A stretch of 23,611 nucleotides of DNA from an uncultured Bacilli bacterium (GTDB taxonomy: Bacteria; Bacillota_I; Bacilli_A; RF39; UBA660), in the NCBI GenBank assembly GCA_947623845.1, contig CANQHM010000016.1, positions 1 to 23,611 of the forward strand, in the 5' to 3' direction. Numbering within the stretch: position 1 is the stretch's first letter; every line of letters starts with the position of its first letter. The notes below the pieces were generated by a model. That model worked only from the letters and a program-made list of their open reading frames with translations. It had not been told where the DNA came from and searched no databases. The position numbers and the translations under genes were made by a program. Shown in pieces: positions 1-7,456 of the stretch.

Positions 1-51
1 AAAGTAAAAGTTAATTTTAAAGTCATAGAAAGAGGTGGTAATGGTGCATAA
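1..51 (+). CDS. C-terminal tail of a gene upstream, probably a prepilin-like protein (partial)
   Basis: An open frame enters from the left edge and ends at TAA (49-51). Its last residues read KVKVNFKVIERGGNGA. This resembles the end of the next gene (NVKIVKRGG), in both cases a short beta-strand-like run ending in a basic residue and two Gly, with the following gene's ribosome binding site lying inside the coding end. I infer that it is another prepilin of the same operon. Its end overlaps the start of the next gene (41) by 11 bases, which suggests translational coupling. Only 16 codons are visible. Confidence 0.45.
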   Translation, partial: KVKVNFKVIERGGNGA

Positions 52-661
52 AAAAGGGTTTGTTTTTGTGGAAACTATTATTGTCATCTCCGTTTTAATG
101 ACCGTTCTTTTAATGCTTTATTCATCATTCATTTCTATTCTAAATCAAGAACGAAGAAATACTACCTTTGATGATGTAGCATATATTTATCGGACATATT
201 ATATTGAAGACTTCTTAGTTTCTTTAAATTTAGATCAGTATATTGAAAAACACCTAGAAACTCCTAATAGTGTGGGTAAAAAACCTTTACTTAATACTTT
301 TACTTGTAGTGATGATTCTTTATATAATCTTTATGATGATAATGGTATTTACAATGCTAATGAACAAAATAAAAAAAATTTTTGTGAAACCATATTAAAT
401 GGGGGAAGATTAGAAATTGAAAATGTCTATATAACCAGATATAATGTTAATGATTTAGTAGAATGTATGAATAGTGATAACTCTATTGCATGTGCTTCTA
501 ATGAAGAATTACGTAATTTATCTCCTAGTGCCGTAAGTTATTTTCGCTCTTTAAGTGGGGATGACCCTTCATATCGTTTAACTATTGAATATAAAACTAA
601 AATAGATAATAAAGATCACTATTTATATAGTAATGTTAAAATAGTTAAGAGGGGTGGTTAA
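41..661 (+). CDS. prepilin-like protein (type IV pilin/pseudopilin N-terminus)
   Basis: 206-residue protein. The N-terminus MVHKKG/FVFVETIIVIS has the class III signal of type IV pilins: a short basic leader ending in Gly6, mature Phe1, and Glu at mature position +5 (residue 11). A hydrophobic helix of about 20 residues follows. This implies cleavage and N-methylation by a prepilin peptidase and assembly into a pilus or competence-type pseudopilus; the peptidase and motor genes are outside the window. The rest is hydrophilic and unrecognised, with four Cys (codons near 304, 376, 464 and 491) that could form disulfides. ATG 41 is preferred to GTG 35 because AGAGG (31-35) sits five bases upstream of it. 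The next gene follows after one base. Confidence 0.75.
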   Translation: MVHKKGFVFVETIIVISVLMTVLLMLYSSFISILNQERRNTTFDDVAYIYRTYYIEDFLVSLNLDQYIEKHLETPNSVGKKPLLNTFTCSDDSLYNLYDDNGIYNANEQNKKNFCETILNGGRLEIENVYITRYNVNDLVECMNSDNSIACASNEELRNLSPSAVSYFRSLSGDDPSYRLTIEYKTKIDNKDHYLYSNVKIVKRGG

Positions 662-662
662 T

Positions 663-1166
663 ATGAATAATAAAGGTTTTACTTTAATAGAGTTAATGGT
701 AAGTATCGCCCTAATTGCGGTCGTAATTGTTTTTATGTTTAATTTATTAGGGGATATTAAAAAAGAAAGTGCCTTAAGTAATGAAGATATAAGTGATACA
801 TTAAATAGATCAAAAATTATTCGGGTTATTCAAAATGATTTTATTGAACTTAAATTAAAAGGGGTAGCTAAATGTACAGAGAGTGGTACCATTGATTGTT
901 ATGAATTTACTTTTAATGATAATAGTACTAAAAGATTATTAGTAAGAACTAATGAAGTAGAATATGATAATGAACGCTGGGTTTTAGATAGTGGAAATTA
1001 TACTAATGATGGGAGAATATTTTGTCAAACTGTAGTAGATAATAATTATTATATGAGAATTGTAATTCCGGTAACTAACCATAATTTAGATAATCGTATC
1101 CATAATCTTGAACTTATAAAAATTGGCGTAGAACCCTTTAGTGCTCTAGGTTCAACATCCTGTTAA
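663..1166 (+). CDS. prepilin-like protein with canonical N-methylation motif
   Basis: 167-residue protein starting MNNKG/FTLIELMVSIAL, a textbook prepilin motif: Gly5 before the cut, mature Phe1, Glu at +5, then a hydrophobic helix to about residue 28. The remainder is a polar domain with Cys residues, including the last residue, and no family I can name. ATG 663 is chosen over GTG 654 because AGAGGGG (648-654) lies 8 bases upstream and the leader then has normal length. It is the last gene of the pilin operon. Its 3' end overlaps the oppositely directed ylbJ-like gene by 15 bases and no terminator is visible before that gene, so the pilin transcript probably runs into it antisense. Confidence 0.82.
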   Translation: MNNKGFTLIELMVSIALIAVVIVFMFNLLGDIKKESALSNEDISDTLNRSKIIRVIQNDFIELKLKGVAKCTESGTIDCYEFTFNDNSTKRLLVRTNEVEYDNERWVLDSGNYTNDGRIFCQTVVDNNYYMRIVIPVTNHNLDNRIHNLELIKIGVEPFSALGSTSC

Positions 1167-2018
1167 AGATAATATTAAAATAGAAAGTATCATACTATAA
1201 AGACGTGATTTTAAAAAGGGGGTAATTGTAATATCAGTATCATTTAAGATACTTTTTATTTGCATAATTATGGATAAACCTCCAAAAGATAAATAACTTA
1301 CGGCTAGATAAGCTTTAATATTTAAAGCGAGATGAAGTTTAGGTAAGATACTAAGTCCATTAGTGATTTCTAATAAGCCACTTAAGAATAGATAATCTTC
1401 TGGTATAAGCAAAATAAGTAAATTAAAAAAGACTATAGTACCTAGGATAGTTATTAAGGTATTAAGACTTTTACTAATGGCATTAGGAATAATACTACTA
1501 TAATTACTAATCTTTTTACTTAAGATATTGTTATTGGTAGTAGGAGTAAATACCATAATAATAAGATTAGGTATGTAATGAGCTAGCATTATTTTAAGAA
1601 CCATATCTAAAGGAAATGAGATACTTAACATATTAAGTAAAAAGAACGGATTTACAAAAAAAGAAAAAGTAAGTAATAAAGAAGCGGTATGGTTATCTAT
1701 AATATGTTCATTTTCTAATTCTTTTACAATAAAAGCATTACTAGGGGTACCACTAATAAAGGCTAAAACAAGAACATAAATATTTAAAGAAGATATCTTT
1801 TTATTCTTAATTAATTTACTTAAATAATAAGGGGTATTTAAACTAATTAAAATACTAGATATTATAAACATAGGAAAAAGAGAAGGAAATACTTTATAGA
1901 AAAATAATCTACTACTCTTTATAATACTATCAGTAATTAATATTTTATGTGTAAATATAAAGTAAATAAATAAAAAAACTAAAGATATTAAGAAGATATT
2001 TAAATATTTATTTTTCAT
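1152..2018 (-). CDS. ylbJ: YlbJ-like polytopic membrane protein
   Basis: 288 residues, almost wholly hydrophobic, with roughly seven or eight predicted membrane segments. Two stretches recall YlbJ and the wider nucleoside-recognition (Gate) family: FYKVFPSLFPMFIISSILI near residue 42, and SGTPSNAFIVKEL near residue 95, in the place of the Gate-type Gly-Pro motif. B. subtilis YlbJ is a sporulation membrane protein of about 400 residues; this one is clearly shorter. Synteny helps, because ylbJ and ylbL are near neighbours in Bacillus and a YlbL-like protease gene lies just 40 bases away in divergent orientation. The start has AGAGG upstream on the reverse strand. The stop is TGA. The family call is from motifs and context; its substrate is unknown, and sporulation cannot be concluded from it. 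Confidence 0.62.
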   Translation of the reverse strand: MKNKYLNIFLISLVFLFIYFIFTHKILITDSIIKSSRLFFYKVFPSLFPMFIISSILISLNTPYYLSKLIKNKKISSLNIYVLVLAFISGTPSNAFIVKELENEHIIDNHTASLLLTFSFFVNPFFLLNMLSISFPLDMVLKIMLAHYIPNLIIMVFTPTTNNNILSKKISNYSSIIPNAISKSLNTLITILGTIVFFNLLILLIPEDYLFLSGLLEITNGLSILPKLHLALNIKAYLAVSYLSFGGLSIIMQIKSILNDTDITITPFLKSRLYSMILSILILSLTGC

Positions 2019-2033
2019 ATAAGCCTCTTTATT

Positions 2034-2042
2034 TGATATAAT
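2034..2042 (+). promoter_or_regulatory. extended -10 promoter of the YlbL-like protease
   Basis: TGATATAAT: extended TG (2034-2035) and a perfect TATAAT (2037-2042). The start point would fall near 2049, on the first base of the AGGTGA ribosome binding site (2049-2054), giving a leader of only about 10 bases. The surrounding bases are nearly symmetric, so the reverse-strand -10 for the ylbJ-like gene probably overlaps. The -35 is poor, as allowed for an extended -10. Confidence 0.6.
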
Positions 2043-2058
2043 TTATATAGGTGATAGT

Positions 2059-3069
2059 ATGATTAGTAAATATTATGAAAAATTAGTTAAATATATTAAA
2101 GAAAATAAATATTTCTTACTTACATTAATCATTATCTTTGTGGTTTTTACTTTTCCTATGCCTTATGTTATTGAAGCACCAGGGGGAGTAATTACAATTG
2201 ATGAGCGGATTGATATTGATGATGGGTATGAAAGTGATGGTTCTTTTGGTATGGCTTATGTTAGTATGATTAAAGGAACTCTGCCATCAATGTTTTTCTC
2301 TTTATTTAATAAAAATTGGGAAATAAGTAAAGCAAGTGATATGACTTACGATGATGAAACTTTAGAAGAGATGGATAAACGCGAAAAATATGATATGGAA
2401 GAAGCTATTAGTAATGCCACGATTGTAGCTTATACCTATGCGGAAAAGGAAGTTAATATTAAAAGTAAAAATTTAAGAATTACGTATTTTGATGAAAATG
2501 CTGATACGGATCTAAAATTATATGATATTATTTTACGAGTTAATGGGCATGATGTTAGTACTACTAAAGATATACGAGATGTTATTGGTGCGTTAGATGA
2601 AAATACTAATGAAGTAGCAATTGAAGTTTTAAGAAATAATAAATTAATTACTTGTACCGCCAAATTATTTAATACGGAAGATGGTAAGAAAATTGGGATT
2701 TTAACTAATACTAGTTATGAATTAGAAACTAATCCTGAAATAAATATATCTAGTAAAGATAATGAATCTGGTCCATCTGGTGGTTTAATTACGGCTTTAT
2801 CTATTTATAATCATTTAGTAAAAGAAGATATTACTAAAGGTAAGAAGATTATTGGAACCGGAACAATAGATGCCGAAGGTAACGTTGGGGAAATAGGGGG
2901 CGTAAAATATAAACTTTTAGGAGCTGAAAAAGATAAATGTGAAGTTTTCATAGTACCTAAAGAAAATTATGAAGAAGCTATTAAAGTAAAAGAGGAATAT
3001 AAATTAAAAATAAATATTATTAGTGTATCTACCTTTGAAGAAGCCGTGAATAGTTTAAAAAATCTATAA
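2059..3069 (+). CDS. ylbL: membrane-anchored PDZ/Lon-type serine protease (YlbL family)
   Basis: 336 residues. A membrane segment at about 18-35 ends in FTFPMPYVIEAPG, typical of the YlbL family. A PDZ-like region covers about 145-210 (YDIILRVNGHDVSTTKDI). The C-terminal Lon protease domain has the catalytic Ser240 in GPSGG and Lys283 in GEIGGVKYK, so both dyad residues are present and the enzyme should be active outside or at the membrane. In Bacillus, YlbL has been linked to proteolysis of a cell-division inhibitor after DNA damage; that role here is inference. It starts at ATG 2059 with AGGTGA five bases upstream. It is divergent from the ylbJ-like gene and followed by the Nudix gene under its own promoter. 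Confidence 0.88.
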   Translation: MISKYYEKLVKYIKENKYFLLTLIIIFVVFTFPMPYVIEAPGGVITIDERIDIDDGYESDGSFGMAYVSMIKGTLPSMFFSLFNKNWEISKASDMTYDDETLEEMDKREKYDMEEAISNATIVAYTYAEKEVNIKSKNLRITYFDENADTDLKLYDIILRVNGHDVSTTKDIRDVIGALDENTNEVAIEVLRNNKLITCTAKLFNTEDGKKIGILTNTSYELETNPEINISSKDNESGPSGGLITALSIYNHLVKEDITKGKKIIGTGTIDAEGNVGEIGGVKYKLLGAEKDKCEVFIVPKENYEEAIKVKEEYKLKINIISVSTFEEAVNSLKNL

Positions 3070-3126
3070 CTTTTTCTTGAAGAGAGAAGAAACTTTACAC
3101 CTAGATGTTAAAAATGCTTTATTATG

Positions 3127-3135
3127 TGATACAAT
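3127..3135 (+). promoter_or_regulatory. extended -10 promoter of the Nudix gene
   Basis: TGATACAAT: TG at 3127-3128 and TACAAT at 3130-3135. The expected start near 3142 lies just before GGAGG (3144-3148), so the leader is about 16 bases. No convincing -35 hexamer is present. Confidence 0.5.
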
Positions 3136-3157
3136 TTAAATATGGAGGAAATATGTT

Positions 3158-3553
3158 ATGCAAACATCAATAGTCCTTACTGGAATTTTAAAAGATGGTG
3201 AAAAATACTTAGTTGTAAAAAGAAATGAAAATGATGAATTATATCCAGGTGCATGGGAATTCCCTGGTGGACATCTAGAAGATGGAGAAGTAATTAAGGA
3301 AGGATTAGCTAGAGAATTAAAAGAGGAGATTGGATTTGAAAATGATTTTGATCCTATAATAACGCATTATTATGATGAAATAAAAGAAAAAAACGGAATA
3401 AAAATTCATGATTTGGAAATAGATTTTATTATTAATGTTGATAGTAAATCTTTAAAAGTAATTTTAAGTAATGAACATAGTGATTATAAATGGGTTAATA
3501 AAGATTCAGAATTATTGGATGAATACATTCGAGAAAAATTGTCAAATATCTAA
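3158..3553 (+). CDS. Nudix hydrolase (MutT-like)
   Basis: 131 residues, the usual size of a single-domain Nudix enzyme. A perfect Nudix box spans residues 38-60: Gly38, five residues, Glu44, seven residues, Arg52-Glu53, then Leu, Lys, Glu56-Glu57, Ile, Gly59, Phe60. The upstream part ([10 protein letters not shown]) is the common substrate-loop region of MutT/8-oxo-dGTPase-like members. It should hydrolyse a nucleoside diphosphate linked to another moiety with Mg2+; whether it is a sanitising enzyme or has another substrate cannot be told. ATG 3158 is 9 bases after GGAGG. The out-of-frame ATG at 3153 gives only a six-codon frame. Its last codons form the left arm of its own terminator. Confidence 0.88.
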   Translation: MQTSIVLTGILKDGEKYLVVKRNENDELYPGAWEFPGGHLEDGEVIKEGLARELKEEIGFENDFDPIITHYYDEIKEKNGIKIHDLEIDFIINVDSKSLKVILSNEHSDYKWVNKDSELLDEYIREKLSNI

Positions 3554-3573
3554 AAGATTATTGACAATTTTTT
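3534..3573 (+). terminator. rho-independent terminator of the Nudix gene
   Basis: Perfect 12-base arms AAAAATTGTCAA (3534-3545) and TTGACAATTTTT (3561-3572) with a 15-base loop, running into T. The left arm is inside the coding end. The TTGACA here is a hairpin arm, not a -35. Confidence 0.8.
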
Positions 3574-3584
3574 ATTATAGGTCA

Positions 3585-3615
3585 TTGACGGGGGGGGGGT
3601 ATAATCTGCTATGAT
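3585..3615 (+). promoter_or_regulatory. promoter with G10 run, surface protein at 3641
   Basis: TTGACG (3585-3590) is followed by G to 3599, the run being ten G (3590-3599). Two -10 candidates follow. TATAAT (3600-3605) is only 9 bases after the -35, which is too close. TATGAT (3610-3615), with an extended TG at 3607-3608, is 19 bases away, so loss of one or two G would give 18 or 17. In either reading, the tract length sets promoter strength. The layout differs from the two later G10 promoters, which have 18-base spacers. Confidence 0.6.
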
Positions 3616-3640
3616 TATTATGAAAGTAAGGTAATCATAG
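3609..3640 (+). repeat. perfect inverted repeat spanning leader and start codon
   Basis: CTATGATTA (3609-3617) and TAATCATAG (3632-3640) are exact complements, 14 bases apart. The loop carries the only Shine-Dalgarno-like bases, AAGTAAGG (to 3631), and the ATG (3641) directly abuts the right arm. If transcription starts upstream of the repeat it is an RNA hairpin at the start site. If it starts near 3622 the repeat is more likely a DNA operator. Confidence 0.55.
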
Positions 3641-4882
3641 ATGAGAAGATTTAATCCCGAAAAAGAACTAAGTAAAATAAGAAATGGGAATAAAAAGAAA
3701 ATCATAATAAGTATATGTGCATTATTGGTTGTAGGTGTACTAGGTTATTCCTTTGCCTTATATCAAGTAAGACACACTCAAAAATTAGTCTTTAATACTG
3801 TAAGTGAATTTAAAAAGAGAGATATTTACTTATCAGTATTAGTTAATGGAGAAACACAAAATGAGTTTCCCAATCAAGAAGATGGTTATGCGTTTAGTGG
3901 TTATGAATGTGATGGGGATGCTACAGTAACATTTGATCCCGATAAATGGATAGCGTCAGTTAATTCCAATGGACCTGATAAATGTACTATAAAGTTTGGT
4001 CCAAAAAACATAAACTATGACACCATAAGAGTAAGTGAAGACGTTGTAGTAGATGACACCAATGACGTTAACTTAAGATATATAGGATCAGATCCATCAA
4101 ATTACATTTGGTTTAATTGTTTAAAATATGATGATTTAACCAATGAAAATGCTGAAGATGAGCAACATAAATGTGAGAAATGGCGAATAGTAGGTATTAT
4201 GAATAATATGACAATTGTAAATGAACAAACAGGAGAAGAAACAATAAATCAAAGTCTAGTTAAAATAACTAAAGCTGATGCTTTAAATAGTAGTATGCCT
4301 TATGATAGTACAGATAAGAATAATTGGACTATATCTAGTACTCAAATAACTTTAAATACTGAATATTTAAACGGATCCTATATAGATACGCCATTGCAAA
4401 GTGATAATACTAGAAATATGATAGAATATATTAAATGGAATTTAGGAAGCTTTGATGATAGTTTTACCACTATCGGAATTCCTCGGGCTTTTTATAATGC
4501 TGAAAGGAGCGACTTAGTTTATAGAGAAAATTTAGCAACATGGAATGGAAAAATTGCTCTATTATATCCAAGCGATTATGGATATGCAGTAGATAAAAGC
4601 ATTCGTGAGGAATGTTTAGAAACTTTAATGTCTAATTACAATATAAATGGATGTAATAATAAAAATTGGCTTAGAGGGAAAGGATGGGTATGGTTTTTAA
4701 CACCAAATACTGCTGGAGGATATTGCGTTTTTTATATACATCCTGATGGTTATGTTTTTCGAGGCAATAGAGGAGCAAGCACCTGGTTTCGGATATATCC
4801 TACGTTATATCTAAAACCTAATGTAAAAATACTAGATGGCGAAGGAACAAATGAGAAGCCATATATCATAAATGTAGAGTAG
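3641..4882 (+). CDS. membrane-anchored surface protein, DUF6273-like C-terminal region
   Basis: 413 residues. A short basic cytoplasmic start (MRRFNPEKELSKIRNGNKKK), one membrane segment at about 20-41, then an extracellular part. Residues about 50-125 form a Cys-containing domain (GYECDGDATV, then DKCTIKFG). The remainder ends with WVWFLTPNTAGGYCVFYIHPDG and YPTLYLKPNVKILDGEGTNE, near the C-terminus. I recall this kind of ending (an LYLKPNV-like strand, then GDGT and PY) from secreted proteins of uncultured Bacilli and from DUF6273-like domains, but the family name is uncertain and no function is known. The protein has no enzyme motif or sorting signal and is held by the N-terminal segment. 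Its start lacks a strong ribosome binding site. It has a G10 promoter, so it may be switched on and off. Confidence 0.7.
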   Translation: MRRFNPEKELSKIRNGNKKKIIISICALLVVGVLGYSFALYQVRHTQKLVFNTVSEFKKRDIYLSVLVNGETQNEFPNQEDGYAFSGYECDGDATVTFDPDKWIASVNSNGPDKCTIKFGPKNINYDTIRVSEDVVVDDTNDVNLRYIGSDPSNYIWFNCLKYDDLTNENAEDEQHKCEKWRIVGIMNNMTIVNEQTGEETINQSLVKITKADALNSSMPYDSTDKNNWTISSTQITLNTEYLNGSYIDTPLQSDNTRNMIEYIKWNLGSFDDSFTTIGIPRAFYNAERSDLVYRENLATWNGKIALLYPSDYGYAVDKSIREECLETLMSNYNINGCNNKNWLRGKGWVWFLTPNTAGGYCVFYIHPDGYVFRGNRGASTWFRIYPTLYLKPNVKILDGEGTNEKPYIINVE

Positions 4883-4907
4883 AAGAAGAAAAAATCTTCT
4901 TCTTTTT
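4881..4907 (+). terminator. terminator after the surface protein
   Basis: AGAAGAAGA (4881-4889), A-rich loop of five, TCTTCTTCT (4895-4903), then T. It overlaps the stop codon. Confidence 0.75.
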
Positions 4908-4966
4908 AGGTTATATAATTAGTTAAGATTAATAAGAAAGAATATAAATATTATAAGGGGGTTTTT

Positions 4967-5221
4967 ATGAAAAGAATTAATTATCAAGAATATAATCCAA
5001 GTATGGGTACTTTAATTGATTTAGAAGATGAGTATACTTTTAAAGAAGGGCATAAGAAAGAAGCTATTAATATACCCTATAATAAATTAATATATAATTA
5101 TGAAAGATTACTAGATAAAAGTAAACCATATTATTTTTATTGTAAAAAAGGGAATAAAAGTAGGAAGATCGTTAGTATTTTAGAAATTTACGGATATAAT
5201 GTCACACAAGTAATAATTTAA
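4967..5221 (+). CDS. small rhodanese-like domain protein
   Basis: 84 residues, a compact single rhodanese domain. LIDLEDEYTFKEGHKKEAINIPYN (residues about 16-39) matches the conserved Asp, the GH-x-x-x-A-I-N-I-P segment, and YCKKGNKSRK (about 58-67) is the active-site loop with the catalytic Cys followed by Gly and Ser-Arg. Single-domain rhodaneses carry persulfide sulfur for transfer or act in redox processes; the partner here is unknown. The ribosome binding site is AAGGGGG. It is followed by rmuC under a separate promoter, so it is probably monocistronic. Confidence 0.82.
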   Translation: MKRINYQEYNPSMGTLIDLEDEYTFKEGHKKEAINIPYNKLIYNYERLLDKSKPYYFYCKKGNKSRKIVSILEIYGYNVTQVII

Positions 5222-5222
5222 C

Positions 5223-5251
5223 TTGTAATCAAAACTATTGTTTGCTATAAT
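5223..5251 (+). promoter_or_regulatory. promoter of rmuC
   Basis: TTGTAA (5223-5228), 17-base spacer, TG (5243-5244) and TATAAT (5246-5251). The start near 5258 coincides with the AGGTGA ribosome binding site (5258-5263), so the leader is about 11 bases. The -35 lies directly after the rhodanese stop codon. Confidence 0.7.
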
Positions 5252-5268
5252 ATTTATAGGTGATAACA

Positions 5269-6351
5269 ATGGAGTATGTAATTATAGGATTATTAGGAGT
5301 TTTAATTATTTTAGTATTAGTTTTAATCTTTAGAGTTAAAAGTAATAGTGAAAGTGATAAAGATACTATCGAAAGATTAGGTAAATTTGAACTAGCTTTA
5401 AATAAAGATATTAATGAGTTTAAAGATAATTTTACGCGAAATTTATCTCATGATTTTGATAAAATGAATTCCGTAATTGAACAAAAATTATTACTTATTA
5501 ATGAAAAAGTTAATGAACGATTAGATGTTAATTTTGAAAAGACTAATAAAACATTTAATAATATTTTAGAAAGACTTACGAAGATTGATGAAGCCCAAAA
5601 GAAAATTGATAGTTTATCTACGGAGATTGTATCGTTACAAAGTGTCTTAACGGATAAGAAGACAAGAGGTATTTTTGGAGAGGTTAATTTAAATTATATT
5701 TTATCGAGTGTTTTTGGAGAGAATAATACGGGAATTTATGAAGTACAACATACTTTAAGTAACGGACTTACTGCCGATGCAATACTTTATGCGCCGGCTC
5801 CACTTGGTACTATTTGTATTGATTCTAAATTTCCTTTAGAAAATTATGAAAGAATGACTGATAAAACTTTAAGTCAAGCGGAAAGAGAAGTAGCAACGAA
5901 GTTATTTAAAAGTGATGTTAAAAAACATATTGATGCTATAAGTACGAAGTATATCTTAAAAGGGGAAACATCAGATGAAGCGATAATGTTTTTACCAGCC
6001 GAAGCTATTTTTGCAGAGATTAATGCTTATCATCCAGAAATCTTATCTTATGCTTATAAGAAAAAGGTTTGGATCACCTCACCAACAACTCTAATGAGTA
6101 CTTTAACGATTGTGGAAATGATTGTTAAAAATCTAGAACGCGATAAATATGCTTCCGTTATTCATACCGAACTAGCATTATTAAGTGATGAATTTGCTAA
6201 ATATCGTAATAGATGGGATAAGTTAAGTAGAAGTATTGAAACAGTTAGTAAAGATGTTAAAGATATAAATATAACCACCGAAAAAATAACTAAACGGTTT
6301 GCGGCTATTAATAAAGTGGATATTAAAGAAATAGAAGCTACGAAAGAGTAG
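5269..6351 (+). CDS. rmuC: RmuC-family DNA recombination protein
   Basis: 360 residues. An N-terminal membrane helix (MEYVIIGLLGVLIILVLVLI) is followed by a heptad-like coiled coil to about residue 125. The RmuC domain then covers about 135-330, with hallmarks GIFGEVNLNYIL, DSKFPLENYERM, FLPAEAIFAEI, and ITSPTTLMSTLTIVE. RmuC proteins limit rearrangement at inverted repeats and have a nuclease-like fold; the biochemical role is poorly defined. ATG 5269 is favoured over GTG 5260 because GTG lies inside the ribosome binding site AGGTGA. The stop codon lies in a terminator hairpin shared with the convergent uppP end. Confidence 0.92.
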   Translation: MEYVIIGLLGVLIILVLVLIFRVKSNSESDKDTIERLGKFELALNKDINEFKDNFTRNLSHDFDKMNSVIEQKLLLINEKVNERLDVNFEKTNKTFNNILERLTKIDEAQKKIDSLSTEIVSLQSVLTDKKTRGIFGEVNLNYILSSVFGENNTGIYEVQHTLSNGLTADAILYAPAPLGTICIDSKFPLENYERMTDKTLSQAEREVATKLFKSDVKKHIDAISTKYILKGETSDEAIMFLPAEAIFAEINAYHPEILSYAYKKKVWITSPTTLMSTLTIVEMIVKNLERDKYASVIHTELALLSDEFAKYRNRWDKLSRSIETVSKDVKDINITTEKITKRFAAINKVDIKEIEATKE

Positions 6352-6361
6352 CTCCTTTTTT
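6336..6361 (+). terminator. terminator of rmuC
   Basis: AGCTAC (6336-6341), loop of six, GTAGCT (6348-6353), CC, then six T (6356-6361). The TAG stop is in the right arm. The hairpin could also act weakly on reverse transcripts from uppP. Confidence 0.7.
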
Positions 6362-7181
6362 ATCTAAAATATAGTAGTACAAGTGTCGCAACAATAATAC
6401 AATAGATAGAAAAATTTTTTAAACGACCTTTTTTTACGACATCACTTAACCATTTATAAGAAAAGAAACAAGTAACGGCCGCAGCGATTAAACCTAAAGT
6501 ATAAGGAATGATTAAACTACTAGCAATACCAGTATCAATAACATCTAAAACACTTAAACCAAATGATGCGATACTAACAGGAAAATATAACATAAAAGTA
6601 TATTTTAAAGCACTATCTCTAGTTAAACCACATAATAAGCAACCAACTAAAACTGTGCCACTACGAGATATTCCAGGAAATAGAGCGATTACTTGGATTA
6701 AGCCAATAAGCAAGGCATCTAAGTAAGTAATTTCATTATCTTTTTTATGACCTTTAATATTTCTTACGATAAATAAGAATAAAGCTGTTATATATAATGC
6801 TATCGCTGTTAATCTTACATTTGCTAAAGCTTCAATTTGGTCTTTAAAAAGTAAACCAATAATACCTACGGGAATGGACCCAATAACAATTAACCAACAA
6901 TATTTAAAATTCGCTTTATGTTTTGCTTTTTCTTCTTTCTTACCAAAAAGATAAGTAAAAAAACTTTTAATTAAATTAATAATATCTTTCCTAAAAATAT
7001 ATAAAATAGCTAAAAATGATCCAAAGTTAACAATAATTTCAAAGTTTAAATCATTAAACATATTCGTATTAAATAACTCTCTAAAGATAAGTAAATGTCC
7101 GCTACTAGAAATAGGTAATGGTTCGGTAATACCTTGAATAATACCTAATATAATATACTTAATTAAATCATAAAAATTCAT
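6360..7181 (-). CDS. uppP: undecaprenyl-diphosphate phosphatase
   Basis: 273 residues, the normal UppP/BacA length, with about seven or eight membrane helices. Signature 1 is QGITEPLPISSSGHL (residues 16-30) with the catalytic Glu20, Ser and His29. Signature 2 is PGISRSGT near residue 170, with the essential Arg. It removes a phosphate from C55-PP to regenerate the lipid carrier for peptidoglycan and other wall polymers, and is often linked to bacitracin resistance. On the reverse strand AAGGTGA precedes the ATG, and TATAAT (7203 back to 7198) gives another very short leader. It fits the wall-synthesis content of this window (murG, murB, ftsW, PBP). Confidence 0.95.
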   Translation of the reverse strand: MNFYDLIKYIILGIIQGITEPLPISSSGHLLIFRELFNTNMFNDLNFEIIVNFGSFLAILYIFRKDIINLIKSFFTYLFGKKEEKAKHKANFKYCWLIVIGSIPVGIIGLLFKDQIEALANVRLTAIALYITALFLFIVRNIKGHKKDNEITYLDALLIGLIQVIALFPGISRSGTVLVGCLLCGLTRDSALKYTFMLYFPVSIASFGLSVLDVIDTGIASSLIIPYTLGLIAAAVTCFFSYKWLSDVVKKGRLKNFSIYCIIVATLVLLYFR

Positions 7182-7252
7182 ACAATCACCTTAATTAATT
7201 ATATACTATTTTTTAATAAATAGAAATATATTTTAGAGGGTGAACTAATATT

Positions 7253-7456
7253 TTGAAAAATGCTTTAGTAATAATTAGTAGTATTATGACAGGGATTGGT
7301 TTAACTTTTATCATTATTGATTTAAACGTTTTAGCAATGGGGTATAATTTATTAGAATATTTAATATTTATTTTAACAAAAGGGGAGTGTATTTTATTTT
7401 TTGTGGGTATAATAATGCTAGTAGGATTGTTAAAAAGGAGAAATATTAAATGCTAG
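7253..7456 (+). CDS. small two-helix membrane protein, TTG start
   Basis: 67 residues with two hydrophobic segments (about 3-24 and 41-60) joined by a short polar loop and a basic C-terminus (KRRNIKC). No family recognised. The only upstream start with a ribosome binding site is TTG 7253, about nine bases after AGAGGGTGA (7235-7243). An in-frame ATG occurs further on but would cut off the first helix. Its stop overlaps the ATG of the next gene (7450) by seven bases, so the two are co-translated and may work together. Divergent from uppP. Confidence 0.6.
   Translation: MKNALVIISSIMTGIGLTFIIIDLNVLAMGYNLLEYLIFILTKGECILFFVGIIMLVGLLKRRNIKC

Noticed and set aside
2436..2663. Reverse-strand open frame inside the ylbL-like gene
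   Set aside because: No start signals; opposite the PDZ domain of a conserved protease.
3561..3566. TTGACA as a -35 for the surface protein at 3641
   Set aside because: It is the right arm of the Nudix terminator and lies 33 bases from TATAAT at 3600.
6508..6726. Open frame on the + strand inside uppP
   Set aside because: It lies opposite a well-supported gene, with no ribosome binding site and no recognisable product.
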